Positions 25,807 through 26,494 of a stretch of DNA of 26,494 nucleotides are shown one piece after another; positions within the stretch are counted from its first letter, which is position 1; each line of letters opens with the position of its first letter. Both the position numbers and the translations under genes were made by a program. The notes under the pieces were generated by a model that saw nothing but the letters and a program-made list of their open reading frames with translations, was not told where the DNA came from and did not search any database. The DNA comes from Branchiostoma floridae (Eukaryota > Chordata > Leptocardii > Amphioxiformes > Branchiostomatidae): positions 17,806,756-17,833,249 of the forward strand of contig NC_049996.1 of NCBI RefSeq assembly GCF_000003815.2, written 5' to 3'.

Positions 25807-26494
25807 GCAACACACCAAGTTTGTACTGAAGAGTGTAAGCTACATATCCAGACAATTCATTTGCACACCGGGAATGACTCAAATCTTTTCAATAAGTTTG
25901 ATGGGTTCTAAAACGTGCTTGAGGTGTGGTTTTCCTCAATCACAGGACCTCCATTCAGTGCCCTATTCGAGGAATTGCGGCCATATTTTCCTCTCAAACT
26001 AATTCAAGCTCCTACCAAGGATCAAGCAGCTTGATTCAAGCTCATAACAACAATTTGGATGCACAGTATATAAGACTTGTCCTAAAGAAAGGAGTTAATG
26101 TTGCAAAATGTGACTACACAAGTACCAGGCTACAGGTCTGACACAACAGTACACAATCATAGCAATAAGATGATTACAATATAACAGTGTAAAAAGAATG
26201 TGATGTGCAGCTCAAATGATGCTGTCAGACCTTAAATAATGCAAAACAGACCCCAGCACACAAGAGAGGTGGGCAGACATTATTTTTGCTTGGTGGATAA
26301 CATGAGACATAACAAAGCAGCACTGCACTATCTCCGTCAAAAAGTGTTACGCTTCGTCTCAAGCAAAATGCGTCTAGTTCGACTGATGAAGACTAGCAGC
26401 CCGATCGGCTGAAAACGCAACCTGTAGTGAAGCCACACTGCGCTGCTATCACAACTAGCTACATGTACATGTTATCTAAAATGTATCATACAAA
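25807..26494. other. Downstream intergenic DNA, no gene
   Basis: No coding sequence is supported; the short frames are random-looking. A repeat-like phrase with a CTGATGA motif and a small hairpin (26383-26420) is described in the findings. Confidence 0.45.

Overview
The window is eukaryotic and most likely from a cephalochordate (amphioxus, Branchiostoma). It has large spliced genes with canonical GT/AG junctions, AT-rich introns, many short inverted-repeat transposons, decayed non-LTR retrotransposon pieces, minisatellites and two assembly gaps. The species call is inference from the gene families (an intronless LRR-Ig receptor and a SUEL lectin + NHL membrane protein) and the repeat landscape. 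No database search was possible.

Layout. 1-8000: no convincing gene. It holds a non-LTR retrotransposon 3' fragment (628-1690) split by a GGCC-ended inverted-repeat element (698-1093), a diverged pair of repeats each keeping an X-box-like motif (4347-4562 and 5053-5275), a possible orphan exon (5468-5656), two abutting short transposons (5783-6467) and microsatellites. 8107-11049: an intronless gene for a 980-residue single-pass receptor, with signal peptide, LRRs, Ig-like domain, a cysteine-bearing tandem-repeat stalk, a TM helix and a long tail carrying NPMY and PxxP motifs. 11050-15479: 3' UTR, a tetranucleotide array next to a retrotransposon end, a hAT-like element and an N gap.

15480-25567: a second gene, reconstructed here as six exons whose splice phases all agree (1, 0, 1, 2, 1, stop), giving 3984 coding bases, or 1327 residues. 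It is predicted to be a type II membrane protein. A roughly 790-residue cytoplasmic region is built almost wholly from three tiers of tandem repeats: 11 x 10 aa, 15 x about 24 aa each with one tyrosine, and three NPxY motifs exactly 32 aa apart. Then come an RQRR stop-transfer flank, a TM helix, a Thr/Pro stalk of 11-aa repeats, a SUEL/galactose-binding lectin domain split over two exons, and a C-terminal NHL beta-propeller. Its introns hold a 20-bp minisatellite inside a decayed transposon, a 22-bp minisatellite of about 940 bp, a 754-base gap and an antisense reverse-transcriptase fragment.

The two genes lie head-to-tail on the same strand. Both code for predicted cell-surface proteins whose intracellular parts carry NPxY motifs followed by G/D-A. 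They have opposite topologies and unrelated ectodomains. A shared cytoplasmic adaptor (PTB, SH2 or SH3 type) is an attractive inference but is not shown by the sequence. The lectin-NHL protein with its tyrosine-repeat array is the best candidate here for an undescribed system.
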